Shown here in pieces: positions 36,011 to 44,325 of a stretch of 64,000 nucleotides of DNA. The stretch lies in assembly GCA_900543825.1 (NCBI GenBank), contig UQSR01000003.1:1-64000 (forward strand), in the 5' to 3' direction. Numbering within the stretch: position 1 is the stretch's first letter; every line of letters begins with the position of its first letter. The DNA comes from an uncultured Mycoplasmatota bacterium (GTDB lineage Bacteria; Bacillota_I; Bacilli_A; RF39; UBA660). A program made the position numbers and the translations under genes. The notes below the pieces were generated by a model. That model did no database searches. It was not told the origin of the DNA and saw only the letters and a program-made list of their open reading frames with translations.

Positions 36011-36725
36011 ATACCCTTTTTCCTATTATTAATAAATACTTCTTATCATACTTTGCATAATCCTTATGTGTACTACAAGTCTGAAGTAATAAAATCTCAT
36101 CATCAGCACTAACATCTACATTAGTATCATACATCGACTTACTCTTAAGTTTATTCAAATGTTCCAAATAATCACTATCATTAGCAAAGTTAATATTCAT
36201 ATAAGTAAAATCACTATACTCCACAAATACCGAAAATATCTCATATTTTTTCTTAACATTATTTGTAGTAACATAAATATATTTATGATCATCATAATAA
36301 TTCTTATCATAATAATTCTCTAATATCTTAAAAGGCATATCTACTCGAGAAGAATTATGACCAAATATCAAAAGCTTTTTACTATTATCAATATCAACCC
36401 TATAATCCAAATAAATAGATCCCATATAATTATCTTCTTTATCAGGTGTATGATTCAAATAATACTCATTATCTTCTCCCTGCATAATAGGAGCACTATA
36501 ATCCGTATTATCAAAAGATAAAATACCTACCACATCATCATTATTATACTTTTCCTTTAACTCATTTATTTCTTTACTATAATCAGTAGGATTAGTAACA
36601 TTATTATTTCTCTCAACATCAAAATCAATTTTCTTATCATTCTTATTATAAAACAAATATACCATTACCATAATAACAAATAAAACAAATAAACTAATAA
36701 CTAATATTATCTTTCTTTTTTTCAT
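36009..36725 (-). CDS. srtB: Class B sortase
   Basis: A 238-aa sortase: an N-terminal membrane anchor (about 5-26) and an extracellular transpeptidase domain with catalytic His in IFGHNS (H123), Cys in LLLQTCS (C217) and Arg near the C-terminus (R237). The pattern TCS...R and the helix before the core match class B (SrtB). It would cleave a C-terminal sorting signal and attach a surface protein to peptidoglycan. No sorted substrate gene is seen next to it. It has its own promoter. Confidence 0.88.
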   Translation of the reverse strand: MKKRKIILVISLFVLFVIMVMVYLFYNKNDKKIDFDVERNNNVTNPTDYSKEINELKEKYNNDDVVGILSFDNTDYSAPIMQGEDNEYYLNHTPDKEDNYMGSIYLDYRVDIDNSKKLLIFGHNSSRVDMPFKILENYYDKNYYDDHKYIYVTTNNVKKKYEIFSVFVEYSDFTYMNINFANDSDYLEHLNKLKSKSMYDTNVDVSADDEILLLQTCSTHKDYAKYDKKYLLIIGKRV

Positions 36726-36745
36726 AAAAATCTCCTTGGCTAAGT

Positions 36746-36773
36746 ATTATAGCATTATTTAACATATTGTCAA
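36746..36773 (-). promoter_or_regulatory. Strong sigma-A promoter for sortase gene
   Basis: Minus strand: consensus TTGACA, 16-bp spacer ending in TGC, TATAAT (extended -10). Confidence 0.85.
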
Positions 36774-36799
36774 GCATTAACATTATGTAATAATCATAA

Positions 36800-37921
36800 C
36801 TATTTTAAACTAAGTTTATCATATACTTTATCAAATATCTCATTAAATTTACGTGCCTCATCTTCAGTATTCTTACAAGATAAACTAATTCTAATACTAG
36901 AAGAAGCAATATCATTATCATGATATATAGAATTAATAGCATTAGATAAAGAAGAAGTAGAACAAGCACTTTTAGTAGATAAATAAATACCTTCTTCTTC
37001 CATAGCATGAATAAAAGTTTCAGGCTTAATTCCATTCAAACTAAAATTAATTATATAAGGAATACTATTTATAGTACTATTAATATGTATATCATCATAT
37101 TTATTTAAATTATCTTTAATAATATTATTAATTTTACTAACATATTCATAATTACTATCAACATTAGGAATAACAAGTTCCAAAGCCTTCATTAAACTAC
37201 ATATCAAAGGTAAAGCCGGTGTACCACTACGAAAATCAGTAGTACTCTTTCCACCATGTATTAAATTATCAATAACAATATTATCCCTTTTTATAAGCAA
37301 TCCAATACCCTTCATACCAAATATCTTATGAGCAGACATACTCATAAAATCCATATCATTAAAATCAATATTAACCTTACCAATAGCCTGTGTAGCATCA
37401 ACATGAAAATAACATTTAGGATATTCTCTTACTATTCTGCTTATCCCTTTAATATCTTGCTTAATACCAAGTTCACTATCGACCATAGCAATAGATACCA
37501 AAATAGTATTATCATTAATAAGTCTCTTCAAATCATCCATATCTATCATACCATCAGACTTAACCTTAACATAATCAATAACAAAGCCTTTCTTTTCTAA
37601 ATATTTACATGTCTCAATAATAGAAGAATGCTCTAAATAACTAGTAATAATATGATTACCCCTATTTTTATATTTAGAAGCAACCCCTTTAAAAACAGTA
37701 TTATTAGATTCACTAGCACCAGAAGTATAGATTATTTCACTAGGCTTTACTTTTAAAAGTTTACTTATCCTATCAGTAGCATAATTTTCAAGTTCTTTAG
37801 ATTTAATACCTAAAGAATGTAGAGAATTAGAATTACCAGGATAATCCTTACAAACCTTATTAAAAGTATCAAGTACCCTATCATCTACAAAAGTAGTAGC
37901 ACTATTATCAAAATATATCAT
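36800..37921 (-). CDS. Cysteine desulfurase (NifS/IscS-like)
   Basis: A 373-aa PLP enzyme that removes sulfur from cysteine as protein-bound persulfide for iron-sulfur clusters and thio-modified RNA. The PLP lysine is K199 in SAHKIFG, the HVDATQAIGK motif lies near 173-181, and the reactive Cys is C320 in STKSACS. The longer mobile loop with SACS fits the class I NifS/IscS family. The likely partner is ThiI (1618-2790) for tRNA thiolation, even though the two genes are 34 kb apart here. It has a good promoter and stands alone. Confidence 0.92.
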   Translation of the reverse strand: MIYFDNSATTFVDDRVLDTFNKVCKDYPGNSNSLHSLGIKSKELENYATDRISKLLKVKPSEIIYTSGASESNNTVFKGVASKYKNRGNHIITSYLEHSSIIETCKYLEKKGFVIDYVKVKSDGMIDMDDLKRLINDNTILVSIAMVDSELGIKQDIKGISRIVREYPKCYFHVDATQAIGKVNIDFNDMDFMSMSAHKIFGMKGIGLLIKRDNIVIDNLIHGGKSTTDFRSGTPALPLICSLMKALELVIPNVDSNYEYVSKINNIIKDNLNKYDDIHINSTINSIPYIINFSLNGIKPETFIHAMEEEGIYLSTKSACSTSSLSNAINSIYHDNDIASSSIRISLSCKNTEDEARKFNEIFDKVYDKLSLK

Positions 37922-37943
37922 AGTATCCCTTCTTTCTTTAAAT

Positions 37944-37972
37944 ATTCTATCACATCATTCATAAATATACAA
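37944..37972 (-). promoter_or_regulatory. Sigma-A promoter for cysteine desulfurase gene
   Basis: Minus strand: TTGTAT, 17-bp spacer ending in TGA, then TAGAAT (extended -10 form). Confidence 0.6.
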
Positions 37973-38030
37973 TAATAAACCTATTGCTTTATTCTAAGTA
38001 ATATATTATTATATTTATGGTGATTCATTT

Positions 38031-38807
38031 ATGAACGAAGATAACTTAATCAAATACTATAATAAATTTAATGAAGACAAAAGACTAACTAGAAGGCATG
38101 GTATCGTTGAATATACCACTTCTATGAAATATATTCACAAATATTTAAAAAAAATAGATAACCCTAAAATAATTGATATTGGAGCAGGTACAGGTAAATA
38201 CTCATGTACTTTATACGATGAAGGATATGATATTACCGCAGTAGAATTAATAAAACACAATCTAATGACTCTTAAAAAAAAGAATAATAATATAAAAGCC
38301 TATCAAGGTAATGCCACTGATCTATCAATATTCAAAGACAATACTTTTGATGTTGCCATATTATTTGGACCTATGTATCACCTAATTAGTGAAGAAGAAA
38401 AAATAAAAGCCCTAAGTGAAGCTAAAAGAATAGTAAAAACAGGAGGTATTATCTTCATTAGTTATTATATGAATGAATACGCTATTATCACACACGGCTT
38501 TAGAGATAATAATATAATCTCATCTATAGAAAATAATCTTGTTGACAACAATTATCATATTACTCCTAAAAATAATGATTTATATAGCATGGTAAGATTA
38601 GAAGACATAAATAGATATAAAAATAAACTCAATCTTAAAAGAATTAAAATACTAGCTCAAGATGGTCCTAGTGATTATCTTAGAAGTATTATAAATAAAA
38701 TGGACGATAAAACTTTCTCTATTTACCTCGATTATCATCTAAAAACTTGTGAAAGAAAAGAATTACTTGGAGCTTCTTCTCATGTTATGGATATTCTAAA
38801 AAAATAA
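38031..38807 (+). CDS. Class I SAM-dependent methyltransferase
   Basis: A 258-aa methyltransferase with a Rossmann-like core: motif I IDIGAGTGKYS near residues 46-56, acidic loop AVELIKHN, GNATDLS near 86 and the post-motif ILFGPMYHLISEEEKIKAL. This subfamily (with FGPMYHL) is common in Firmicutes and methylates small molecules; the substrate is unknown. A GGTGATT ribosome-binding site lies before the ATG. It converges with a small minus-strand gene one base beyond its stop, without an obvious terminator. Confidence 0.82.
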   Translation: MNEDNLIKYYNKFNEDKRLTRRHGIVEYTTSMKYIHKYLKKIDNPKIIDIGAGTGKYSCTLYDEGYDITAVELIKHNLMTLKKKNNNIKAYQGNATDLSIFKDNTFDVAILFGPMYHLISEEEKIKALSEAKRIVKTGGIIFISYYMNEYAIITHGFRDNNIISSIENNLVDNNYHITPKNNDLYSMVRLEDINRYKNKLNLKRIKILAQDGPSDYLRSIINKMDDKTFSIYLDYHLKTCERKELLGASSHVMDILKK

Positions 38808-38808
38808 A

Positions 38809-38946
38809 TTAATTACTTTTATTTTCATCAATATATTGACTATTATTGTTTGTTATAACCTTATCTCCAAGTTTATTTTCAAGATCATCTTTTGCTATTT
38901 TGGCAGTATTACCACCCATTATAGCAATTTTTTTATTTTCTTCCAT
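38809..38946 (-). CDS. Small 45-aa protein, unknown
   Basis: This short reading frame has a perfect GGAGG ribosome-binding site six bases before its ATG, which argues that it is translated. The product starts MEENKKIAIMGGNTAK and ends in an acidic, Asn-rich tail (NNNSQYIDENKSN). The GGNTAKIAKDDLENKLG segment is reminiscent, from memory, of the C-terminal motif of DinD/BRO-type antirepressor proteins, so this may be a stand-alone version or remnant of such a domain. I do not know its function. The stop is one base from the convergent methyltransferase stop. Confidence 0.6.
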   Translation of the reverse strand: MEENKKIAIMGGNTAKIAKDDLENKLGDKVITNNNSQYIDENKSN

Positions 38947-39105
38947 ATAAGACCTCCTTTTTTTATCATACAAAAACAATAATTATATATAACCTTGCCA
39001 CCCTTGCATAAAATGTTATATTTTGTTTTTACAGCGTCAACACATTTTAGCACATATGTTCGCTATAAAAGCTATTTTTTTATAAAAAGAAAAAAGCAAG
39101 TATTT

Positions 39106-40260
39106 CTACTTACTTACTGGTAATACTGATATACTTCTAGCAATATCTAACAATTCACTCTTAGATAACTTATCACTTACAACATAATACTCAATATTAT
39201 TATCAATCCAATTAACCGAATTATCATTTACAATTGCCACCGTAGAAGCCATAACCTCAAGTTCACCATAAGTTGGTACTATCAAATGCTCTTTTTCATA
39301 AGTAACAGTCTCCTCTATTAACATAAAAGGATTATCCCCATCAAATGTTAATATAAGTCTCTCACCATCATCCTTGCTTACCTTTTCTTTATTAGATAAA
39401 TATGTATTAGCAGGTATATACATTGGATAAATTACATCCTCAATAGAACTAGTTTGCTTAGTTTCATTACTTTTCTTATCCTCATTCTTATTCTCATTAG
39501 TATTCTTATTCTCATTTACATTAGTATTATTATTTTCAGTAGTACTATTATCTTCTACTTTATTATCAGTAGTATTCTTATTCTCATCACTATTGTTCTC
39601 TCTATTTGTAGTATTATCTGTATTATCTTCTTTAATATCAATTATTTGTTTTAAATCAAAATAATTATCATTAAACTTACTATTTAAATCTATTTTATTA
39701 AATTTCATCGTAATTTGCGCAGTACCATTATTATCAAAAACAGTTACCTTTTTAATATTATTACTCTTATCTAATAATATCTCTTGTTTTACCAATTTAG
39801 AATTATTTGGATAATTAGCGGCCACAATAATCTTAGAACCATCATCAACCTTTTCAAATGTCCTATTTGCATCATTAGTAATATCATCTAATAAAGGTCC
39901 TAATAAATACACTTGTGAATTATTATATGGCCAATCGCTTTGAAATTTAAAACTCTTATTAATTCTAGGAGTAACAACATATACACCATCAGAGTTACGC
40001 AAAATTATTTGTTCATGATTATTAACTGTATTTACCAAACTAACCTTATAATTATCTTTTTCTTTATATGATACATTAACATTATAAGTATATACATCTT
40101 CATTATTAACAATTTCCAATGTTCCATCAACATAATAAGCTTTAGAATCATTAATTTTTTTAGTTAAATCCTTAATAACATCACTCTCACTATTTTTACC
40201 ACAACCACTAATAGCAAATACACCAATTATCATTATCAAAAACAATAACTTTTTTTTCAT
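39106..40260 (-). CDS. LolA-fold lipoprotein, YdcC-like
   Basis: A 384-aa lipoprotein: signal peptide with lipobox ISGC (Cys about 20), then a region (about 25-205) that looks like the LolA/MucB-type fold of YdcC and GerS, an Asn/Glu/Asp-rich low-complexity linker (about 210-270), and a C-terminal domain (about 275-384) resembling DUF4367 (VNWIDNNIEYYVVSD...SELLDIARSI). YdcC in Bacillus is a sporulation protein made under sigma-E. A sigma-E-like promoter upstream supports the same timing here. Weak terminator hairpin at the stop. The exact role is unknown. Confidence 0.7.
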   Translation of the reverse strand: MKKKLLFLIMIIGVFAISGCGKNSESDVIKDLTKKINDSKAYYVDGTLEIVNNEDVYTYNVNVSYKEKDNYKVSLVNTVNNHEQIILRNSDGVYVVTPRINKSFKFQSDWPYNNSQVYLLGPLLDDITNDANRTFEKVDDGSKIIVAANYPNNSKLVKQEILLDKSNNIKKVTVFDNNGTAQITMKFNKIDLNSKFNDNYFDLKQIIDIKEDNTDNTTNRENNSDENKNTTDNKVEDNSTTENNNTNVNENKNTNENKNEDKKSNETKQTSSIEDVIYPMYIPANTYLSNKEKVSKDDGERLILTFDGDNPFMLIEETVTYEKEHLIVPTYGELEVMASTVAIVNDNSVNWIDNNIEYYVVSDKLSKSELLDIARSISVLPVSK

Positions 40261-40286
40261 TCTTCACCTTCCTTATTCTTTCTCTA

Positions 40287-40314
40287 AATTATATTAAATA
40301 AAATTTCTTATATG
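40287..40314 (-). promoter_or_regulatory. Possible sigma-E promoter for the YdcC-like gene
   Basis: Minus strand: CATATA, 13 bases, AATATAATT. The -10 box and spacing are identical to the candidate before spoIIIAH (9043-9070). Confidence 0.45.
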
Positions 40315-40368
40315 ATGAATAATTTATAATTTTCTGCAGAAAATATTATAAAAAGGAGGATATTATTA

Positions 40369-40563
40369 ATGAACACATTATATAAAATAGCTCTAGTTAT
40401 CAGTATAATAGGATGTATAAACTGGGGTTTAGTAGGTATTTTCAATTTCAATCTAGTAGAATACCTTTTCGGAGACGAAAGTATGTTAACAAGAATAGTA
40501 TATATTCTAGTACTACTTTCAGGTCTAGTTAATATAGGTATACTTACTAAAGATTTAGATTAA
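40369..40563 (+). CDS. DUF378 family small membrane protein
   Basis: A 64-aa protein with two membrane helices. It matches the DUF378 family: ALVISIIGCINWGLVGIFNFNLVEYLFG, then RIVYILVLLSGLVNIGIL. Members are small integral membrane proteins of unknown function, widespread in Firmicutes. A strong AGGAGG ribosome-binding site precedes the ATG, and a terminator follows directly, so it is a monocistronic gene. It is divergent from the YdcC-like gene, with about 108 bp between them. Confidence 0.88.
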   Translation: MNTLYKIALVISIIGCINWGLVGIFNFNLVEYLFGDESMLTRIVYILVLLSGLVNIGILTKDLD

Positions 40564-40589
40564 TAGATCATTTACAGTGATCTATTTTT
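40564..40589 (+). terminator. Terminator after the DUF378 gene
   Basis: TAGATCA/TGATCTA stem with 7-nt loop and a T-rich tail. Confidence 0.85.
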
Positions 40590-40681
40590 ATTTTTCACAG
40601 CAAATGTCAATTTTCCAATCTTTTATCAATTATGTAGATTTTTTTACTTATTTATAGTATAATTTATATGGGAGGTATCCC

Positions 40682-41227
40682 ATGAGTTATAAAATTAACT
40701 TTAATAGTACTTACGCTAATAGAGGTATGGGACTTGAGAATGATATCAATGAAACAAATAAATACTATCTAACTTATGATATTGCTCTTATTTATAAAAA
40801 GCCAACCCCTATTAGAATAACAAAAACCAATTATAAGGATATGCGAATTACTGATGGATTTTTTGAAACTCAATCAACATTAGATTATAATGGCGTATAT
40901 AAAGGTTATTATATCGAATTCGATGCCAAAGAAACTAATAGTAGTACTAGTTTCCCAATCAGTAATATTCATGAGCATCAGCTAGCATATATTAGAAAAG
41001 TAATAAAGCATCAAGGAATTGTCTTTTTAATTGTCAGATTTAACAATTTACATAAAGATTTTATTATTCCAGGTAATAATTTAATAAATTATGTAGATAA
41101 CACAGAAAGAAAATCTATTCCACTTGACTACTTTGAAAATAACTGCTACAAACTAGATATCAAATATGCTCCTAGACTTGACTATATAAAAATAGTTGAT
41201 AAACTAATCAATGAGATAGAAAAATGA
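40682..41227 (+). CDS. recU: Holliday junction resolvase RecU
   Basis: RecU cuts four-way DNA junctions during recombination repair and chromosome segregation in Firmicutes. The 181-aa protein has NRGMGLENDINETN at the start, KKPTPIRI, TDGFF, STLDYNGVYKG, and the metal-site motif FDAKET (Asp81, Lys83), then NIHEHQ. It is somewhat shorter than the Bacillus protein (about 206 aa). The gene overlaps the penicillin-binding protein gene by ATGA, the same recU-ponA pairing as in Bacillus. A TATAAT box lies about 20 bp before the start (40658-40663), giving a very short leader. Confidence 0.93.
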   Translation: MSYKINFNSTYANRGMGLENDINETNKYYLTYDIALIYKKPTPIRITKTNYKDMRITDGFFETQSTLDYNGVYKGYYIEFDAKETNSSTSFPISNIHEHQLAYIRKVIKHQGIVFLIVRFNNLHKDFIIPGNNLINYVDNTERKSIPLDYFENNCYKLDIKYAPRLDYIKIVDKLINEIEK

Positions 41228-44200
41228 TACTAATAATTATTATTATGTATATAACTATAACAGTATTAAGTATCATTACATTTGGTATAAAAGGTTCATT
41301 AGTACTATTAATTATCTCACCATTACTAATTGTATATCTCAATTCAAATAGTATAAATATAAAAAAGAAGAATATTGAAAAAAGAAATTTTAGAGAAAGA
41401 AAGGAAGTTGAATTTGTGAGTTCTAGAGATAGAAAAAAAGCTATTTCTGATGGTACAAAGAAAAAAGTACCTAAGAAAAAAACTACTACAAAAAGCACTA
41501 ATAGTAGTAGAAAGAAAGAAAATAATAAAACCGAAAGGAAAAATAATATAATAGGAAAAGAAAAATTTAAAGATAAAAGTATAAGAGGAAAAATCTTAAT
41601 TATCATTTTAGGATTTGCTATATTCTGTATTTTTGCAGCAGCCCTATTTATGCTATACATTGTTATAAGTAGTGGTTCTTTTGATCCAGAAGCACTAAAA
41701 AATCAAGATCAAACAGTAATATATGATAAAGATAATAATGTTATAGCTACCTTAGGAGCTCAAAAAAGAGAATCTATTACTTTTGATGATTTACCTCAAG
41801 TACTAGTAGATGCTCTTGTGGCTACTGAAGATTCAAGATTTTACCAGCACAATGGTGTTGATATGGCAAGATTTATAAAAGCAACACTTCTTAATCTTGT
41901 AGGTCGTGATGATGCCGGTGGAGCCTCTACTCTTACAATGCAAACAGTAAAAAATAATCTAACAAAAAAAGATACTGTTGAAACAAATAAAATAAAGAAA
42001 ATAGTAAGAAAATTTCAAGATGTATATTTATCAGTATTCTTTTTAGAGAAAAAATATACTAAAGATGAGATATTAGAAATGTATGTTAATGACAGTTGTT
42101 TAGGAGGAACAGTTTATGGTGTTGAAGAAGCCAGTAAATATTACTTTGGTAAAAATGTTTCCGAACTAAGTTTACCAGAGGCAGCACTATTAGCAGGTAT
42201 GTATCAAGCTCCTAATAGGTATAATCCATACAAAAATCCTGAAGCAGCAACAAAAAGAAGAGATACCGTACTAACATTAATGGTTAGACACGGATACATA
42301 ACTGAAGAAGAAAAGAAAATGGCTGAAGATGTTAGCGTTGAAAGCATGTTAGCTGGCGGTGGTACTCAAAGTGATTATCAAGGTTACATTGATACCGTAA
42401 TTGAAGAAGTAGAAAATAAAACAGGTAATAACCCAGCACAAGTATCAATGAAAATATATACAGCTATGGATAGAACAGTTCAAGATGGTATTAATAAAGT
42501 ACTTAGTGGTGAAGATCACACTTGGGCTGATGATACAGTACAAGCAGGTGTTGCTGTTACTAATGTTAATGATGGTACAATCGTAGCAATCGGTGCAGGT
42601 CGTAATCGTAATGCCGGAGATTGGAATTACGCAACACAATCACGTAGACAACCAGGAAGTACCGCTAAACCAATATTTGATTATGGTCCAGGTATGGAAT
42701 ATAACGATTTCTCTACATATACCCTATTCAATGATGAACCATGGACTTATACAAATGGACCAGAAATAGGAAACTGGGATGGTAGTTATCAAGGATTAAT
42801 TACACTAAGACAAGCACTTAGTGTATCAAGAAACATACCAGCTCTTAAAGCTTTCCAACAAGTAGATAAAAAGAATATTGTTACCTTTGTTAATAATCTA
42901 GGATTAGATGTTGCATATAGTACAAAATCAGAAAACTATAAAAAAGATGAAAAAACAGGAGCAGATAACGTTATCAATGAAGCCTACTCCATCGGTGGTA
43001 TGGCATATGGTGTTACACCACTAGACATGGCCGAAGCATATGCATCATTTGCTAATGGAGGATATCATATTGAAACCCATGCTGTAACAAAAATAGAATA
43101 TAGAAGTACTGGAGAAACAGTAGATTTCTCTGAAGAAAAGAAAAAAGTTATGTCAGATTCAACAGCATATCTTATGAACAACGTATTAAAATACGCTGTT
43201 GATTATGGATTCAATGGTGGAGCAAAAGTAGCTGGATCTACAGTAGCAGCCAAAACAGGAACATCAAACTTATCGGAAGCCACAACAAAAGCCCTAGGAA
43301 TTCCTAGTAGTGCCGTTAACGACTTATGGACTGTTGCCTACACACCAGAATACTCAGTAGCATTATGGTATGGATATGAAAAAGTCGATAGTAGTCACTA
43401 TCTAAGTGGTGCTAGTGCTCCAAAAGATGCCGTTATGCGTTCAGTAATGAAATATATACCAAAAACAACAAAAGAATGGGAAATACCTTCATCAGTAGTG
43501 GCAACTACAGTTGAAAAAGAAACATGGCCAGCACAACTACCAAGTGAATATACACCAAGTGATATGGTTATAACCGAATACTTTAAAAAAGGAACACAAC
43601 CTACTGAAGTATCGCAAAGATATGCAAAACTAGATGAAGTAACTAACCTATCAAGTACTAAAACATCAGAAGGATATAAACTAACATGGAGCTGGAAAGA
43701 GCCAGATGTACTTAACTCAACTTACCTAACAAAATATTTTAGCAACTCCGTATTTGGAAAAAGTTCTGCTAATTACTTACAAGCAAGACTTAACTATAAT
43801 AGCAGTACTCTAGGAGGAAACGGATTTGGTATCTATGTAAAATCACCTTCTGGAAACTTAGATAGAATTGCATTTACAGAAAAAACAGAATACATATACC
43901 ACCCTACTACTAGTGGAAATATTGAAATAGTAGTAAAAGCCGAATATGGTAATTTCAAAGCAAATGCTAGTAATGGTGTTTCAACAACAATTAATAGTAC
44001 AGGTGGTAGCGGTTCAAATAGTGATAAATTAGAATTAACATTAAATGATAATACAACAAATTACAATAAAGGTTCTTACAATGATTCAGGAATAAAAGTA
44101 ACATTTGAAGGTGAAGATGTAACAAATAGTTCACTAATTACATACAAATTAAATGGTACTACTAAACTTACAGTAAATGACTTAGAAGATGCTATCAATA

Positions 44201-44295
44201 ATCTAGAATCTGGAGAAGAAGCCACTATTACTTATAGTGTTGTATATAAACTAAAATATAAAAATAGTATTACAAAAACAATAAAAATAAATTAA
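41224..44295 (+). CDS. ponA: Bifunctional penicillin-binding protein, class A (PBP1A)
   Basis: This membrane enzyme polymerises and crosslinks peptidoglycan. In the 1023-aa reading, residues 1-40 hold an extra pair of hydrophobic segments, then a Lys/Ser/Thr-rich linker, the usual membrane anchor (about 125-148), the GT51 domain (catalytic ATEDSRFYQHNG near 198), and the transpeptidase with STAK (about 477), SRN (about 533) and KTGTSN (about 676). The C-terminal 250 residues are Ser/Asn-rich with fibronectin-like repeats. An in-frame GTG behind AAAGGAAG at 41416 would give a conventional protein without the extra N-terminal part, so two start sites are possible. Confidence 0.93.
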   Translation: MILIIIIMYITITVLSIITFGIKGSLVLLIISPLLIVYLNSNSINIKKKNIEKRNFRERKEVEFVSSRDRKKAISDGTKKKVPKKKTTTKSTNSSRKKENNKTERKNNIIGKEKFKDKSIRGKILIIILGFAIFCIFAAALFMLYIVISSGSFDPEALKNQDQTVIYDKDNNVIATLGAQKRESITFDDLPQVLVDALVATEDSRFYQHNGVDMARFIKATLLNLVGRDDAGGASTLTMQTVKNNLTKKDTVETNKIKKIVRKFQDVYLSVFFLEKKYTKDEILEMYVNDSCLGGTVYGVEEASKYYFGKNVSELSLPEAALLAGMYQAPNRYNPYKNPEAATKRRDTVLTLMVRHGYITEEEKKMAEDVSVESMLAGGGTQSDYQGYIDTVIEEVENKTGNNPAQVSMKIYTAMDRTVQDGINKVLSGEDHTWADDTVQAGVAVTNVNDGTIVAIGAGRNRNAGDWNYATQSRRQPGSTAKPIFDYGPGMEYNDFSTYTLFNDEPWTYTNGPEIGNWDGSYQGLITLRQALSVSRNIPALKAFQQVDKKNIVTFVNNLGLDVAYSTKSENYKKDEKTGADNVINEAYSIGGMAYGVTPLDMAEAYASFANGGYHIETHAVTKIEYRSTGETVDFSEEKKKVMSDSTAYLMNNVLKYAVDYGFNGGAKVAGSTVAAKTGTSNLSEATTKALGIPSSAVNDLWTVAYTPEYSVALWYGYEKVDSSHYLSGASAPKDAVMRSVMKYIPKTTKEWEIPSSVVATTVEKETWPAQLPSEYTPSDMVITEYFKKGTQPTEVSQRYAKLDEVTNLSSTKTSEGYKLTWSWKEPDVLNSTYLTKYFSNSVFGKSSANYLQARLNYNSSTLGGNGFGIYVKSPSGNLDRIAFTEKTEYIYHPTTSGNIEIVVKAEYGNFKANASNGVSTTINSTGGSGSNSDKLELTLNDNTTNYNKGSYNDSGIKVTFEGEDVTNSSLITYKLNGTTKLTVNDLEDAINNLESGEEATITYSVVYKLKYKNSITKTIKIN

Positions 44296-44297
44296 CA

Positions 44298-44325
44298 AAA
44301 TAGACTTGCAAATGCAAGTCTATTT
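44298..44325. terminator. Bidirectional terminator between ponA and OpgB-like gene
   Basis: A 12-bp AAATAGACTTGC/GCAAGTCTATTT stem with a 4-nt loop and flanking A and T runs lies between the convergent genes and overlaps the stop of the OpgB-like gene. Confidence 0.88.
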
